A DNA stretch of 64,000 nucleotides, taken from Pelotomaculum sp. DTU098. GTDB lineage: Bacteria; Bacillota; Desulfotomaculia; Desulfotomaculales; Pelotomaculaceae. The notes beneath the pieces were generated by a model that saw only the letters and a list, made by a program, of their open reading frames with translations, was not told the DNA's origin and did no database searches. The position numbers were made by a program, and so were the translations under genes. Positions within the stretch are counted from its first letter, which is position 1; every line of letters starts with the position of its first letter. The stretch covers positions 1 to 64,000 of the forward strand of contig LFSA01000022.1 of assembly GCA_001512635.1 (NCBI GenBank), read 5' to 3'. Shown here in pieces: positions 53,672 through 61,435 of this stretch.

Positions 53672-54517
53672 TCAGTCTATAGCCGATTCTCTCTGGACAA
53701 AGGCGTCAATAAGGCGAAGCCCTTCCAGCGCGCCGCAGGCAAGGGAGAAGTGTGGAGGTGCAATATAAGGCTCACGGGGATTAATCCGGAATACCGTGGC
53801 CTGGAAAGAGCTTCCCAGATGTTCGCTGAGCCTGCGAATGGTTGGAACAGCTGTACCGGCTCCCGTTTCGATCACCACAAGGGGGTTTCGGCTGTGGAGC
53901 TTTAGAAATGATTTAAAATTTCTTTCCTGCCGCCAGGAACGGCTGCTGTTCCAGGAAAAATCTCCGAACATGAGGATGTTGGGGCGGGCCACCGCACCAC
54001 ATTGGGGGCATTTTGGTATATGTTCGGCCCGCATGTTTTCCAGGTTAACCGGGATGGTTTCAGTTAAAGACCAGATGTCCCCCGTGCAAGGCCGGATGCA
54101 TTGAAGGTAACTGATGGAGCCGTGTATTTCATAGATCTTTTCTTCGGCAAAGCCCGCTTTTTGAAAATGGCCGTCTACATTTGATGTAACCACAAAATAA
54201 TCCAGGTTGAAGCGTTCAATCCACTGTCGCAACAGGTAAAATCCCTCATGGGGATGGGTGTTGCGGTACAGGTTGGCGCGGTGTCCGTAGAAGCCCCAGC
54301 CAAAAGCCGGGTCCCGGCTAAAATGAACCGGGTTGGCGGCCTCGTAAAAACTGAGGCCCAATCGTTCATACAACGGGTAGGCCTTCCAGAAACCCTTATC
54401 GCCCCGGAAGTCGGGCAGGCCTGAGTCTACTCCCATGCCGGCACCGGCGGTAATGATCAGGGCCTGGGCGCTCTTTAACTTTTGGGCGGCAATTTTAGAG
54501 GCTTTTTGCAGGTCCAT
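53672..54517 (-). CDS. Sir2-family NAD-dependent deacylase
   Basis: NAD-dependent protein deacylase; cytoplasmic. The 281-residue protein shows sirtuin motifs: ITAGAGMGVDSGLPDFRGDKGFW (NAD site, residues about 22-44), TSNVDGHFQKAGF (Gln-less variant of TQNIDxLHxxAG), the catalytic His in EIHGSISYLQC and later PNILMFGD and ETGAGTAVPTIR. One zinc pair, CPQC, is clear, and the first pair is reduced to CIRPC. The NID-loop substitution and altered zinc module make it a divergent sirtuin. GGAGAG precedes the ATG. It heads a two-gene unit with the unknown protein downstream. Confidence 0.88.
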   Translation of the reverse strand: MDLQKASKIAAQKLKSAQALIITAGAGMGVDSGLPDFRGDKGFWKAYPLYERLGLSFYEAANPVHFSRDPAFGWGFYGHRANLYRNTHPHEGFYLLRQWIERFNLDYFVVTSNVDGHFQKAGFAEEKIYEIHGSISYLQCIRPCTGDIWSLTETIPVNLENMRAEHIPKCPQCGAVARPNILMFGDFSWNSSRSWRQERNFKSFLKLHSRNPLVVIETGAGTAVPTIRRLSEHLGSSFQATVFRINPREPYIAPPHFSLACGALEGLRLIDAFVQRESAID

Positions 54518-54644
54518 AGATCTCTCCTGGCAATGCCTGATAACCAGGCTTAATAAATCCTGGTTTAATGATACATTTTATTGTTCTTAATTACAAGAAC
54601 CGGTATTACCTGTAAAATAATTTTATTTATTATGCTGGCTGGTG

Positions 54645-54673
54645 TTTCAAAGGGCCTGTAAAGGTGATATAAT
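54645..54673 (+). promoter_or_regulatory. Sigma-A-type promoter with extended -10
   Basis: TTTCAA at 54645-54650, a 17-base spacer, then TGATATAAT (extended -10 with TATAAT at 54668-54673). It lies about 90 bases before the zinc-ribbon gene. Confidence 0.65.
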
Positions 54674-54761
54674 AGTAAGGCCTGCAAAAGATCGATGAAC
54701 ATCTCCTTTCCAGGGTTGGTATATCGTCCATGCAGAGTATTAAGAGAAAGGAGATGTTTTG

Positions 54762-55085
54762 ATGTTTACAAGCAAGTTTTTACAATGTAAAGACTGTGGA
54801 CAGGAGTTTGAGTTTACCCCGGGAGAACAGCAGTTCTATGCTGAAAAGGGCTTTACCAATGAGCCTTCCAGATGTCCTTCCTGCAGAAGGGCGCGCAAAA
54901 ACAGCCGCAACCGTGAACTTGGTGGCGGATACGCCGGGCAGGGATATCGCCAGCAAAGCCGGCCAATGTATGAAACCACCTGTGACGGGTGCGGCCAAGT
55001 GGCGAGGGTTCCTTTCCAACCGGACGGCTCCAAGCCGGTTTATTGCAGTGAATGCTACCGCGCCAGCCGGCGCTATGCTCAGTAG
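54762..55085 (+). CDS. Small zinc-ribbon protein
   Basis: A 107-residue protein with two zinc-binding units. The N-terminal CKDCGQEFEFTPGEQQFYAEKGF...RCPSCRRARK matches the zinc-trcl (probable zinc-ribbon, DUF5679-like) domain, and the C-terminal CDGCGQVARVPFQPDGSKPVYCSECYR is the CxxC-type nucleic-acid-binding ribbon. The middle is Gly/Gln/Arg-rich and flexible. Such proteins are abundant in Firmicutes and of unknown role, possibly binding RNA or ribosomes. AAAGGAG precedes ATG 54762. A promoter and a terminator flank it, so it is monocistronic. Confidence 0.92.
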   Translation: MFTSKFLQCKDCGQEFEFTPGEQQFYAEKGFTNEPSRCPSCRRARKNSRNRELGGGYAGQGYRQQSRPMYETTCDGCGQVARVPFQPDGSKPVYCSECYRASRRYAQ

Positions 55086-55125
55086 AATATATAAAATGAA
55101 GAACAAAGAGAACTAAAGTTTAAAG

Positions 55126-55150
55126 AGAGCTGTCGCGGCAGCTCTTTTTT
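55126..55150 (+). terminator. Rho-independent terminator after the zinc-ribbon gene
   Basis: AGAGCTG / CAGCTCT perfect stem with a six-base loop followed by six T residues. Confidence 0.9.
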
Positions 55151-55537
55151 AAATCCAACCATATTTTATGAGCTTAAGTCTTAATCTATCGTTAAAAAAT
55201 GAGTTAGGGCAACCAGATTTTTAGGATATTGTTAAAATATCTATGTTTGCCAATAGGAAAGCTTTTAACACAATAATGGGTATTGATGATGATTTAATGA
55301 AATAAACAGGAAAATAGCAGGATTTATTGAACTGTGTGGAGAAAAATATTGAAATAAAACCAGGATAAACTGGCCGGGAGCTCTAATAAAGGTAAAGAAT
55401 CGTAGTTTTTATATGTACATACCTATAATGTTAAAAATCAGACTGGTTTCTGGTTTTAAGTAGAATAAAGCTCTAGACAAAGACCGGGCATTATAATAAT
55501 GCCCGGTTAATCAATAAAAAAAGATTTGGGTTGGATT
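55151..55537. other. Intergenic region before the ABC-GHKL operon
   Basis: AT-rich, no reading frame of note. GCCCGG-type short repeats at about 55485-55506 (CCGGGCATTATAATAATGCCCGG) form a perfect dyad of 10-bp arms around TAT, about 35 bases before the operon start. Promoter and operator sequences of the operon are expected here. Confidence 0.4.
55484..55506. promoter_or_regulatory. Palindrome before the ABC-GHKL operon
   Basis: CCGGGCATTATAATAATGCCCGG reads the same on both strands apart from its centre: arms CCGGGCATTAT and ATAATGCCCGG. It is followed by TTAATC, not a T run. It could be an operator for a dimeric repressor overlapping a TATAAT-like -10 element, or a weak terminator. Confidence 0.6.
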
Positions 55538-56362
55538 ATGGGTAAATTTAGATTAAGAAAACTGGTGGTAAAAGAGGTCTTCCTCTTACTATTTCTTTGT
55601 TTAATGTTTACAGGCTGCGCTAAAAACCAGCGGGAGCCTCTTACAGCAGACAATCTGACAGGCAGGAAAGTGGGAGTAATGATAGGGTACAGTTCTGATT
55701 ATATCCTGTCACAGCCTCAATACGGTTTGGATATATACAGATATGATTACTATTCGGATATGACCCTGGCCTTAAGATTTAACCGTGTTGACGCAATTGC
55801 CACGGAAATGGATGAAGCTTATGTATTTTGCCGTATGCAGCCTGAATTTGAGATCGGTCTTGTAGTCGAGGAACAACTGGAGTACGCCTACCTGTTTAGT
55901 GCAGACAGGCCCGAGTTACTGGAACAATTTAACCAGTTTATCCGTGATTTTAGAGAAACAGAGGAATATGCCGATATTTTAAGACGTGTGGAGGCTTCGG
56001 CAGATGCACCTTTTCAGGCTAAAAAGGTTGAAAATACAGTCACAACGGATAGGGTGCTGAAGGTTGCTGCCTATGACGGGTGGGAGCCCATTTCCTACAT
56101 CAATAACTTAACTGGGGAATGGGAAGGCGGCGACGTGGAGCTTATTACTCATTTTGCCAACAGCCTGGGGGCGAAGCTGGAATTGATAGACATGAGCTGG
56201 GACCAGATGGTGATTGAATTGACCACTGGCCTGGTCGATCTACTGCTAAGTCCCGAGTCTCTCTTAATGGCAAAGGACCTGGAAATGAGCGGAAACATAG
56301 TCATGTCCGACTGGGTATTTTTAAAGGACATTGTCCTCATTGTGAATAAGGAGGAGAATTAA
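55538..56362 (+). CDS. Permuted SBP_bac_3-like substrate-binding lipoprotein
   Basis: A 274-residue lipoprotein (signal peptide, lipobox LMFTGC with Cys about residue 27) related to polar-amino-acid binding proteins, with the lobes in reversed order. Residues about 38-150 match what is normally the second lobe: LTGRKVGVMIGYSSDYIL, the ALRFNRVDAIATEMDEAYVF segment and FNQFIRDFRETEEYADILRRV. Residues about 162-272 match what is normally the first lobe: VLKVAAYDGWEPISYINNLTGEWEGGDVELITHFANSLGAKLELIDMSWDQMVIELTTGLVDLLLSP and SDWVFLKDIVLIVNKE, which ends exactly at the hinge. ATG 55538 is preferred over TTG 55526; neither has a strong ribosome binding site. Confidence 0.85.
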   Translation: MGKFRLRKLVVKEVFLLLFLCLMFTGCAKNQREPLTADNLTGRKVGVMIGYSSDYILSQPQYGLDIYRYDYYSDMTLALRFNRVDAIATEMDEAYVFCRMQPEFEIGLVVEEQLEYAYLFSADRPELLEQFNQFIRDFRETEEYADILRRVEASADAPFQAKKVENTVTTDRVLKVAAYDGWEPISYINNLTGEWEGGDVELITHFANSLGAKLELIDMSWDQMVIELTTGLVDLLLSPESLLMAKDLEMSGNIVMSDWVFLKDIVLIVNKEEN

Positions 56363-57072
56363 TGGCTGACCTGATCCAGAGCATTCAAGGTTCAATATAC
56401 ATAAATCTGATTTATGAAGACAGATATTTGTTCTTGCTCAAAGGCTTTGGCATGACCCTTTACTTAACGTTTCTATCTTTTTTACTGGGGACTGTGATCG
56501 GGGCCATCTTTTGCAGGTTGAGGTTTTCTAAAATCAGCGCGGTTTCGAAGGCAACTACCTGGCTTAAGACATTTTTCATCAGACTGCCCACCCTTGTTTT
56601 ACTGATCATCTTTGTCTACATGCTCTTTTCAAATTCCAGTTTAGATACAGTTACCCTGGCCATCATAGCCTTTGCCCTGAAAACAGGAGCGTATATATCG
56701 GATATTATGTACAGCGCCGTTGAAACCGTTGATAAAGGCGAAATAGAGGCAGCCAGGACACTGGGAATGTCAAGTTTTATGGCCTTTCGACTGGTTGTGC
56801 TGCCCCAGGCAATCAAAAATGCCTTGCCCGTATACAAGAATCAACTGATTATTACCATGCAGGAAACTTCACTGGTCGGCTTTCTGGCCATAAATGATCT
56901 GACCAGGGCCAGCCAGGTTATCACAAGCCGTACCATGGACCCTTACCTGTCGATAATCATCACAGCCGTAGCTTACCTGGTTATAGGAGCCCTTTCCGGG
57001 TTATTGTTCAAGTTGGTGGAAAGGGAAAGGCATTTACGGCTTGCAGATTTTAAAAAAGAACTGGGAGAATAG
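56362..57072 (+). CDS. Polar-amino-acid-type ABC permease
   Basis: A 236-residue HisM/GlnP-type permease with about five membrane helices. The N-terminal region has FLLKGFGMTLYLTFLSFLLGTVIGAIF, and the EAA loop is EAARTLGMSSFMAFRLVVLPQAIKNALPVYKNQLI, both typical of the family. ATG overlaps the last base of the lipoprotein gene stop and has GGAGGAG upstream. It should dimerise and couple to the ATPase encoded next. Confidence 0.94.
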   Translation: MADLIQSIQGSIYINLIYEDRYLFLLKGFGMTLYLTFLSFLLGTVIGAIFCRLRFSKISAVSKATTWLKTFFIRLPTLVLLIIFVYMLFSNSSLDTVTLAIIAFALKTGAYISDIMYSAVETVDKGEIEAARTLGMSSFMAFRLVVLPQAIKNALPVYKNQLIITMQETSLVGFLAINDLTRASQVITSRTMDPYLSIIITAVAYLVIGALSGLLFKLVERERHLRLADFKKELGE

Positions 57073-57075
57073 GTA

Positions 57076-58161
57076 ATGATTTCCATAAGAAATTTATCTA
57101 AAAGTTATGGTGATAATCTTATTTTCAAGGACATCAACGTAGACATTGAAGATGGCGAGGTAGTGGCCGTAATAGGACCGTCAGGTTGCGGTAAAAGTAC
57201 CTTTATTCGCTGTATCAATCTCCTGGAGCAACCTGATTCAGGTCAAATATTCATCGGAGATCAGGAGATTACAAAAAAAGGGGCGGACCTTGATTCCATT
57301 CGCAGGAAACTGGGCATGGTTTTTCAATCCTTTAGCCTGTTTTCCCACTTAACTGTACTGGAGAATGTTATTCTAGCCCCGGTGCATGTATTAAAAATGA
57401 ATCGTAAACAGGCAGTGCGGGAAGCCCTTGAATATCTGGAGTTGGTCGGCATAGCCAACCGTGCCGATCACCTGCCTGACCAGCTTTCCGGCGGGCAGAA
57501 GCAAAGGGTTGCCATTGCCCGTTGCCTGGCCATGCATCCTGAAGTGATTCTCTTTGACGAGCCCACATCTGCCCTGGACCCGACAATGGTGGACGAGGTG
57601 CTGTCGGTAATCCGCAAGCTGGTTAGAAAAGGTTTAACCTGTGTAATCGTCACACATGAAATGAATTTTGCCAGGAATATTGCTACTAAGGTATTATACA
57701 TGGATGAGCAGGGGATTTACGAAAGCGGTACCCCGTCAGAAATTTTTGATCATCCAAAAAAAGAAAAAACTAAAATATTCATTAATAAATTGAAGGTATT
57801 TACCGGTGAATATGCTTTGGCAGAAATTGATTTTTATGAAGTCATGAAGCAAGTTACTGAGTATTGCTTAAAATATGATATGAGTAAGCGGGAAACGAAC
57901 AAGATTAATCTTATTTGCGAGGAATATGTGACATATCTTATGAAGCGCAAGGTATCCGGCGAAATGTTAACCATATCCGTTAGGTATAACGAAAACGACA
58001 ACTCAAAGGAAATCATGTTTAAAGATAATTTCCCCCCTGAGAACCACCTTGAGAGCGAAAATTTTGATGAACTGAGCGCAACGCTGATCAGAGGCATGGC
58101 CAGCTCCGTGGCTTACCGCAGAGTTGCTGGACAAAACGTATTGGAGCTGAAGTTGAAATAG
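57076..58161 (+). CDS. Amino-acid-type ABC ATPase with C-terminal RsbW/GHKL-like domain
   Basis: A 361-residue protein. Residues 1-240 are an ordinary GlnQ/HisP-type ATPase: Walker A GPSGCGKST (34-42), Q-loop VFQSFSLFSHLT, signature LSGGQKQR (137-144), Walker B VILFDEP (157-163), H-loop His 194. Residues about 245-361 are not part of the ATPase: they resemble the HATPase_c fold of RsbW-type anti-sigma kinases, with INLICEEYVTYLM at the N-box position (Asn replaced by Thr), IMFKDNFPPE where a DxGxxF/NP G1 box would be, and LIRGMASSVAYRRVAGQNVLELKL where the end of an RsbW domain lies. The Gly-rich lid is lost, so it may bind a partner rather than ATP. ATG follows the permease stop by three bases. 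Confidence 0.88.
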   Translation: MISIRNLSKSYGDNLIFKDINVDIEDGEVVAVIGPSGCGKSTFIRCINLLEQPDSGQIFIGDQEITKKGADLDSIRRKLGMVFQSFSLFSHLTVLENVILAPVHVLKMNRKQAVREALEYLELVGIANRADHLPDQLSGGQKQRVAIARCLAMHPEVILFDEPTSALDPTMVDEVLSVIRKLVRKGLTCVIVTHEMNFARNIATKVLYMDEQGIYESGTPSEIFDHPKKEKTKIFINKLKVFTGEYALAEIDFYEVMKQVTEYCLKYDMSKRETNKINLICEEYVTYLMKRKVSGEMLTISVRYNENDNSKEIMFKDNFPPENHLESENFDELSATLIRGMASSVAYRRVAGQNVLELKLK

Positions 58162-58451
58162 CTTTTCACATGCTATTCTGATTTAAGATCTTTCTGGGTT
58201 ACTGATCCGGTGGTCCCGGGAAGGCGGGATTTTTGCCGGTTGACAAGCAATTTTATGTTAGGAGCCCGTGGGGGAGTTGCCCCGCGGTTTTTTCGTCTAT
58301 ATGGACCAGGTCTAAAACTCTGTTTTACATTTAAAGGCCAAATGACAGTTTTTAGGTCAGCGTGGGGAAAATTAACGTGCCTGCCGGCGACAGGCAGCGG
58401 ATAGCAAATGCGAGCGCAGGTGTTGCCAAGCTACCAGCCGGCAGCATTATA

Positions 58452-59861
58452 TTACCGGGTGTTAGATTTGACTGGAACCCGCCGCCGGGAAATCAGGCTG
58501 AACAAAACCAGGGTCAGCAGGCTGGCCAGGAGACCTGGGTAGAGGGGATCAATTCCTTCCGGATAGAGGAAGTGCCAGGCCAGGTTGGCCGCCGGTCCGG
58601 CCAGGGCTGCCATGGTTCCGGCAAGCGGAGACACGGCCCTGGGGAAGAACATTGCCCCCAGCAGGGGAAACAGGGTTGTGCACCCCCGCAGCCCCATGGA
58701 TAAGAAACTCCAGCCCAGGATCAGGGACTTGAGGTTGCCGGCTACGAAAAAAACGCTTGATCCGCTAACAAGCAGGATCAAAAGACGTTGTACAGTCAGT
58801 ATTTCCCGGCTCCCGGCGCCGGACCGGATAAAACGCTTGTAGATGTCCTTGGTCAGCATGGTGGAAACCCCAAGGGTCAGGCCCGCCCAGGTTCCGATAA
58901 CAGCAACCAGGAGGGTTGCCAGCACAACGCCGGCCAGGAAGGGCGGCAGGTAATTCATAACGAAAACTGGCAAAACCTGCTGGGAAGGAGTACCAGGAAA
59001 ACTTGAGCGCATGAACAGGCCGACAAGAATTCCTCCTATGCCAACGGGAGGGATCAGGAAAGCGGAAAGAAGTGCCCCCGTCCTGGCTTTGGACAGGCTC
59101 CGGGCGGAATATACGGCCTGGATGTAGGTCTGGGTTGAGAGGACTCCTACCAGGAGTGAAAACCCTGCCGCAAGATCCACCTGGACACCCCTCCCGAACA
59201 AGGAAAACCAGGGGTAGGCCGGGAATGATTCTCTCAGGCCGGGCCAACCTCCTATCATCTGGTAGGCCAGCACACCGCAGGCCAGGGTAGCCAGATAGAG
59301 CAGGCCAAGTTTGGCGACTCCCACAAGACCTGTGCCCCAGACTCCCCCGAAAAAAACATAGGCCAGAACCAGGCAGACTCCAATTAGAGCGGCTGTGACA
59401 GGACTAATACGGAATATGGAGGTAAGCAGTGCCACTGCCGACAGTCCCTGGGCGATAATGTTCAGGTAAATGCCTGCCGAGGAGAAAACACTGGCAATGG
59501 GTCCGATCCTTTCCCCGTAGATACTGACCAGGTATTGGGGTGCCGTTTCCAGGGCGCTTTCGTGCAGGCGGCGGGCCAGCCCAAGTGCAAGGACGGCGCA
59601 GGCCAGCCCCGCCCCCAGGGTAAACCACCAGGCGCACAGGCCGTATTGGAAGGCCAGCTGAGCCGTGCCGATGGTTGAAGAGCCGCCTACAAGGGTTCCC
59701 ATGATCGTTCCGGCCACCACTGTGGCGCCTGCCCTGCGGCCGCCCACTGAAAAATCCAGGGCTGATTTGACCATGCGCCCTGCATAGATCCCCACAACTG
59801 TAACTGCGCAAAGCGTAACGACGATTCCTGCAATATGGCCGGATGTGAGTGCCGGTAACAT
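58452..59861 (-). CDS. Sodium:solute symporter family protein
   Basis: A 469-residue SSS-family transporter with about 13 membrane helices. The N-terminal part has YAGRMVKSALDFSVGGRRAGATVVAGTIMGTLVGGSSTIGTAQLAFQYG, including the family SFGGR-like and Na2-site region, and the central LLVGVLSTQTYIQAVYSARS segment is typical. It would import an organic solute with Na+. The gene follows the SsuB-type ATPase gene by 81 bases on the same strand, so it may belong to that operon. Substrate unknown. Confidence 0.9.
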   Translation of the reverse strand: MLPALTSGHIAGIVVTLCAVTVVGIYAGRMVKSALDFSVGGRRAGATVVAGTIMGTLVGGSSTIGTAQLAFQYGLCAWWFTLGAGLACAVLALGLARRLHESALETAPQYLVSIYGERIGPIASVFSSAGIYLNIIAQGLSAVALLTSIFRISPVTAALIGVCLVLAYVFFGGVWGTGLVGVAKLGLLYLATLACGVLAYQMIGGWPGLRESFPAYPWFSLFGRGVQVDLAAGFSLLVGVLSTQTYIQAVYSARSLSKARTGALLSAFLIPPVGIGGILVGLFMRSSFPGTPSQQVLPVFVMNYLPPFLAGVVLATLLVAVIGTWAGLTLGVSTMLTKDIYKRFIRSGAGSREILTVQRLLILLVSGSSVFFVAGNLKSLILGWSFLSMGLRGCTTLFPLLGAMFFPRAVSPLAGTMAALAGPAANLAWHFLYPEGIDPLYPGLLASLLTLVLFSLISRRRVPVKSNTR

Positions 59862-59942
59862 GGTGAGACCTTCTCTCTTGATGAAGTAGCATACTGTGCG
59901 GGCGTCTTTTGTCCATGTTGTTCCTGGCGAAAAGGTGCCTTC

Positions 59943-60686
59943 TCAAAGATTGGGAAGGGATTTCATGCTTTCTGCCTCCAGCAGGGACAGCATGCGTTCG
60001 TAATGAGAGGGCAGAGGCTCCCGGCCGATATGGCGTTGTTCAAAGGGCAGGTTTAGCTCAACCGTATCAAGGACCGTAGCGGGTCTGGCGGAGAGCACTA
60101 CCACCCGGTGTCCCAGAAGCAGGGCTTCCATTATGTCGTGGGTCACAAAGACCATGGTGCAGGGCTTTTCCCGCCACATTTTGGCCAACTGCCGCACAAG
60201 TCCAAGCCTTAAGGGCATATCCAGCGACTTTAGAGGTTCATCCAGCAGGAGCAAATCATGGGGGAAGGCCAGGGCCCGGCAGAGGGCCAGGCGTTGCTTC
60301 ATTCCCCCGCTCAAGGCCTTGGGATAACTGTCCCGGTATTCGTAAAGGCCCATCAAGCTCAGATACTCTGCGATGATTTCCTGCCGCCGGGCCGGGCTGA
60401 AGACATCCCGGAGGACAAAGTCCATGTTGCCGGCTACGGTTTTCCAGAGAAGCAGGCGGGGTTCCTGAAACACATAACTTATCTTAAGTCCTTCCGTTCC
60501 TGTGATCCTGCCGGCATCAGGCAGCTCCAGGCCGGCCAGGAGCTGCAGGATGGTTGTTTTACCGCAGCCCGATGGTCCTACCAGGCACAAAATCTTTCCC
60601 TTTTCAGCTTGCAAGGAAAAACCATCCAGGACCCGAGTTCGTCCCAGGGTTTTATGGACGTTTTCAAACCTTAACAACACGGTCAC
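59943..60686 (-). CDS. SsuB/TauB-type ABC ATPase
   Basis: A 247-residue ATPase: Walker A GPSGCGKTTIL, signature LSGGMKQRLAL, Walker B LLLLDEPLKSLD, H-loop FVTHDIMEALLLG. Characteristic of nitrate/sulfonate/taurine-type importers. The GTG start overlaps the permease stop (ATGTGA), so translation is coupled. It works with the permease and binding protein encoded upstream on the same strand. Confidence 0.94.
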   Translation of the reverse strand: MTVLLRFENVHKTLGRTRVLDGFSLQAEKGKILCLVGPSGCGKTTILQLLAGLELPDAGRITGTEGLKISYVFQEPRLLLWKTVAGNMDFVLRDVFSPARRQEIIAEYLSLMGLYEYRDSYPKALSGGMKQRLALCRALAFPHDLLLLDEPLKSLDMPLRLGLVRQLAKMWREKPCTMVFVTHDIMEALLLGHRVVVLSARPATVLDTVELNLPFEQRHIGREPLPSHYERMLSLLEAESMKSLPNL

Positions 60687-61435
60687 ATCCAGTGCTTGAA
60701 TTTGCGATGGGTCAGGCAGGCCAGAAGGCGGTCCGTAACAAGGCCAAGACCAATCAGAAACAGAGTCCAGGCAAAGAGAGCCGCTGTTTCAAGGTTAATT
60801 CTGGCTACTGCCATGCCTGCCCCTATGCCCTGCTGGACGCTCATGAATTCCGCCATTGCCACGGCTTTCCAGGTGACTCCAAGGGCGTTGGAAACACCAG
60901 CCAGGATGTATGGTGCCACCTGGGGCAGGTAGATTTCCCGGATTACCCTGGGTTTGCTGATGCGGTAGATCTGGGCTACCTGCAACAGCTGTCTGTCTAT
61001 ACCATTAACTCCCTGGAAGGTGTTAATCACGATCAGGGGAACAGTTGTTACAAAGACAACAAAAACAGGCACCCTGCTGAAACCAATCCAGATCATGGCC
61101 AGGAGCAGCCAGGAGATCAGCGGGGTCACCTGCAGTACGACCACAAGAGGCCTCAGCAGGCTGGCTGCCACTGGATTCAGGCCGATTAACAGACCCAGGG
61201 GTGTACCTGCAGCAACAGCCAGGCAGAATCCAAACAGGCCGCGCAGGATGGAGTGGCGGCTATGTTCCCATAATTCACCGCTGGCTGCCAGGGTCCAGAG
61301 GGTTTGCATAACCTCAGCCGGCGAAGGGACGATAACATGGCTGTAAAAGCCGGAGATCAGCTGCCAGGAGGCGATAAAGGCAGCCAAACCAAAAAGGGGC
61401 AAGAGGCCCCTAGTTAGAGAGATAGAATTTTTCAT
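60683..61435 (-). CDS. SsuC/TauC-type ABC permease
   Basis: A 250-residue permease with about six membrane helices and the EAA loop NGIDRQLLQVAQIYRISKPRVIREIYLPQVAPYILAGVSNALGVTWKAVAMAEFM, typical of SsuC/TauC proteins. It overlaps the end of the binding-protein gene by 26 bases, which suggests tight translational coupling, and couples to the ATPase gene downstream. Confidence 0.93.
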   Translation of the reverse strand: MKNSISLTRGLLPLFGLAAFIASWQLISGFYSHVIVPSPAEVMQTLWTLAASGELWEHSRHSILRGLFGFCLAVAAGTPLGLLIGLNPVAASLLRPLVVVLQVTPLISWLLLAMIWIGFSRVPVFVVFVTTVPLIVINTFQGVNGIDRQLLQVAQIYRISKPRVIREIYLPQVAPYILAGVSNALGVTWKAVAMAEFMSVQQGIGAGMAVARINLETAALFAWTLFLIGLGLVTDRLLACLTHRKFKHWM

